Source of the DNA: Prunella strophiata
Lineage: Eukaryota; Chordata; Aves; Passeriformes; Prunellidae
Reading direction: 5' to 3'
Assembly: GCA_036583965.1 (NCBI GenBank)
Contig: JAZBQD010000014.1
Coordinates: 2,088,001 to 2,152,000, forward strand
Length of the DNA: 64,000 bases
The notes beneath the pieces were generated by a model, which was given only the letters and a program-made list of their open reading frames with translations, was not told the origin of the DNA and searched no databases. Shown one piece after another: positions 62,644 to 64,000 of the stretch. Both the position numbers and the translations under genes were made by a program. Position 1 is the first letter of the stretch. Each line of letters begins with the position of its first letter.

Positions 62644-64000
62644 AAAAATGCAAGGAGATTTGGCATGCCAGAAGAAAACCATTGAGAAACAATTGAATGT
62701 CAGAAGGTACATAACAAGTAGAACTGTACTGAGTGGCTGGAGAGCTGTAAAAATTCTGCATAGCATAGTTACTTTATAGATCTGGAACATCTCTGAAGTT
62801 GCTGATTCTGCAAAGAGTCTGTAAGGTGAGAGATATTGTAAAAACATATTTCTTTACAAATCCTCTGTTTTATGGTCTTGAAATGTAGCCTAAAATCTGC
62901 TTTCCTGATACAATGTGTAATCCAGAAAGGAAAAAAGTGGGGGAAGGAGTTTTCACTTCTGGGTTTCATATGAATATTCCCTGCCTTGCAAATCTCTTCC
63001 TTATGTTCATGTTTTCTGCTGGTAAGAGGAGAATTGAGTAATACTCCATATGGTAAACAGCAGTTAATTTGACTTCTTTGGGTACGATTTTACTAGTCCT
63101 TTAAAAGTGTTTCCAAAGCCAGATTCAACATCAGAAAAACTTAAACAAGTTCCTAAAGAAGTTGATTAAAAATAATGTTCACACCCAGTACAGAGGGTGG
63201 TTTTCTCTGGGGTTTTTTTTGCCATTTTAAAATCCCATGAAATGTCTTATGTTGAGTGTGACCTCAATGTTCTTCTGTCCCTGACCCCTTGCTCTGACAC
63301 AAATGAAATAAACTGGTTTTCAATTCAAATTATGTGTTTCTCAATGAACTGAGTGTTCACCAGGATATTTTTTATTACCATGTAGCTACACTCCTAGAAA
63401 TGTCAGGTACAGATGAACTGTTCTCACATTAAAAACCACTTAGAACATGTTAAAAACACATTAAAAATCACTTTTGCCTGCTTGAGGCTGAAGATGTTCT
63501 TACACAATAGTCAGCTGTTGCCAAAAAAAGCCAGTTCCATGTCACTTTGCTGTACCCTGAGCTTGAAAAAACCACCTGAGAAAGAAAAACAGCTGCCAGA
63601 TTGTGGCTCTCACTGAGGTATGGATTTATTGGAAGGTCATTGGAGGCATCATGTCTGTTCAATAGGTGCTGGCCTGTAGTTTTCTCTGCTGCTGCAGTTT
63701 AACCTTGGAAGGAACAGCCTGGTGTGCCATTTGCTGAAGCAGCATGTGTTGCTGGGTCAGCAAGAGCCTTTAATAAATATTGTGATTTCTGTTGTATTGT
63801 GAGATAAGGATACAGTTGTGAGATATAAAACTAGGGGACTACTGAATTATAATGGTCTTTGCTGGGTATTTTTCCTGCAGAGCTGTCAAATGTGCTGACA
63901 GTTCACTTTGTAAATAGAGTGTAGTTGTTCCTCTGCTATGAAGTAAAAGGATAATGTAGATCAATCTGTGTAGGTGTTGAAATCAAAGATGTGAAAATAC
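62644..64000. other. Unique AT-rich sequence, no gene recognised
   Basis: Nothing was recognised as a gene, RNA gene or interspersed repeat. Confidence 0.45.

Overview
The window looks like nuclear DNA from a bird, most likely a songbird. It is AT-rich, CpG-poor and has almost no open reading frames longer than chance. Its interspersed repeats are avian: CR1 LINE tails (3062-3415, 33139-33418, 50425-50750 and 51850-55275) and endogenous retrovirus LTR-like sequences (15025-15355, 42014-42600, 49339-49668 and 53342-55003). I find no bacterial gene organisation, no CRISPR array, no rRNA and no tRNA that I can support. No protein-coding gene could be identified with confidence. The DNA reads as intergenic or intronic sequence.

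Layout. 1-33 kb is mostly unique AT-rich sequence with homopolymer runs, one CR1 tail and one old LTR-like fragment; it holds two weak exon candidates (12215-12385 and 21716-21881). 30.9-33.65 kb contains a 175-180 bp inverted duplication, a pre-miRNA-like hairpin and a CR1 tail next to one arm. 33.97-34.15 kb is T-rich low complexity. 42.0-42.6 kb is a longer LTR-like copy of the element at 15 kb. 46.28-46.98 kb is a two-level minisatellite: ten perfect 13-mers, then about 130-bp higher-order units. 49.3-55.3 kb is the repeat-dense part.

The 51.85-55.28 kb block can be read in layers. A plus-strand CR1 was the host. A minus-strand CR1 3' fragment of 422 bp sits inside it, flanked by a 52-bp direct duplication. 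Further along, a 1,662-bp solo LTR is inserted with a 5-bp target duplication. That LTR carries 29 apparently identical copies of a 35-bp unit plus a partial copy. The nested CR1 fragment acts as an uninterrupted reference for the LTR insertion site, which fixes the LTR boundaries. The long 'proteins' of 394-495 residues here are artefacts of this array: 35 is not a multiple of 3 and the unit has no stop codon in the open frames, so three plus frames and two listed minus ORFs stay open.

61997-62643 is a direct tandem duplication of about 330 bp.

Nothing here amounts to a demonstrated new biological system. The best leads are the homogeneous LTR-borne minisatellite, the inverted duplication beside a CR1 5' end, the 52-bp duplication flanking a nested CR1, and the 33 kb hairpin. 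All assignments to repeat families come from recognising sequence by eye, not from a database search.
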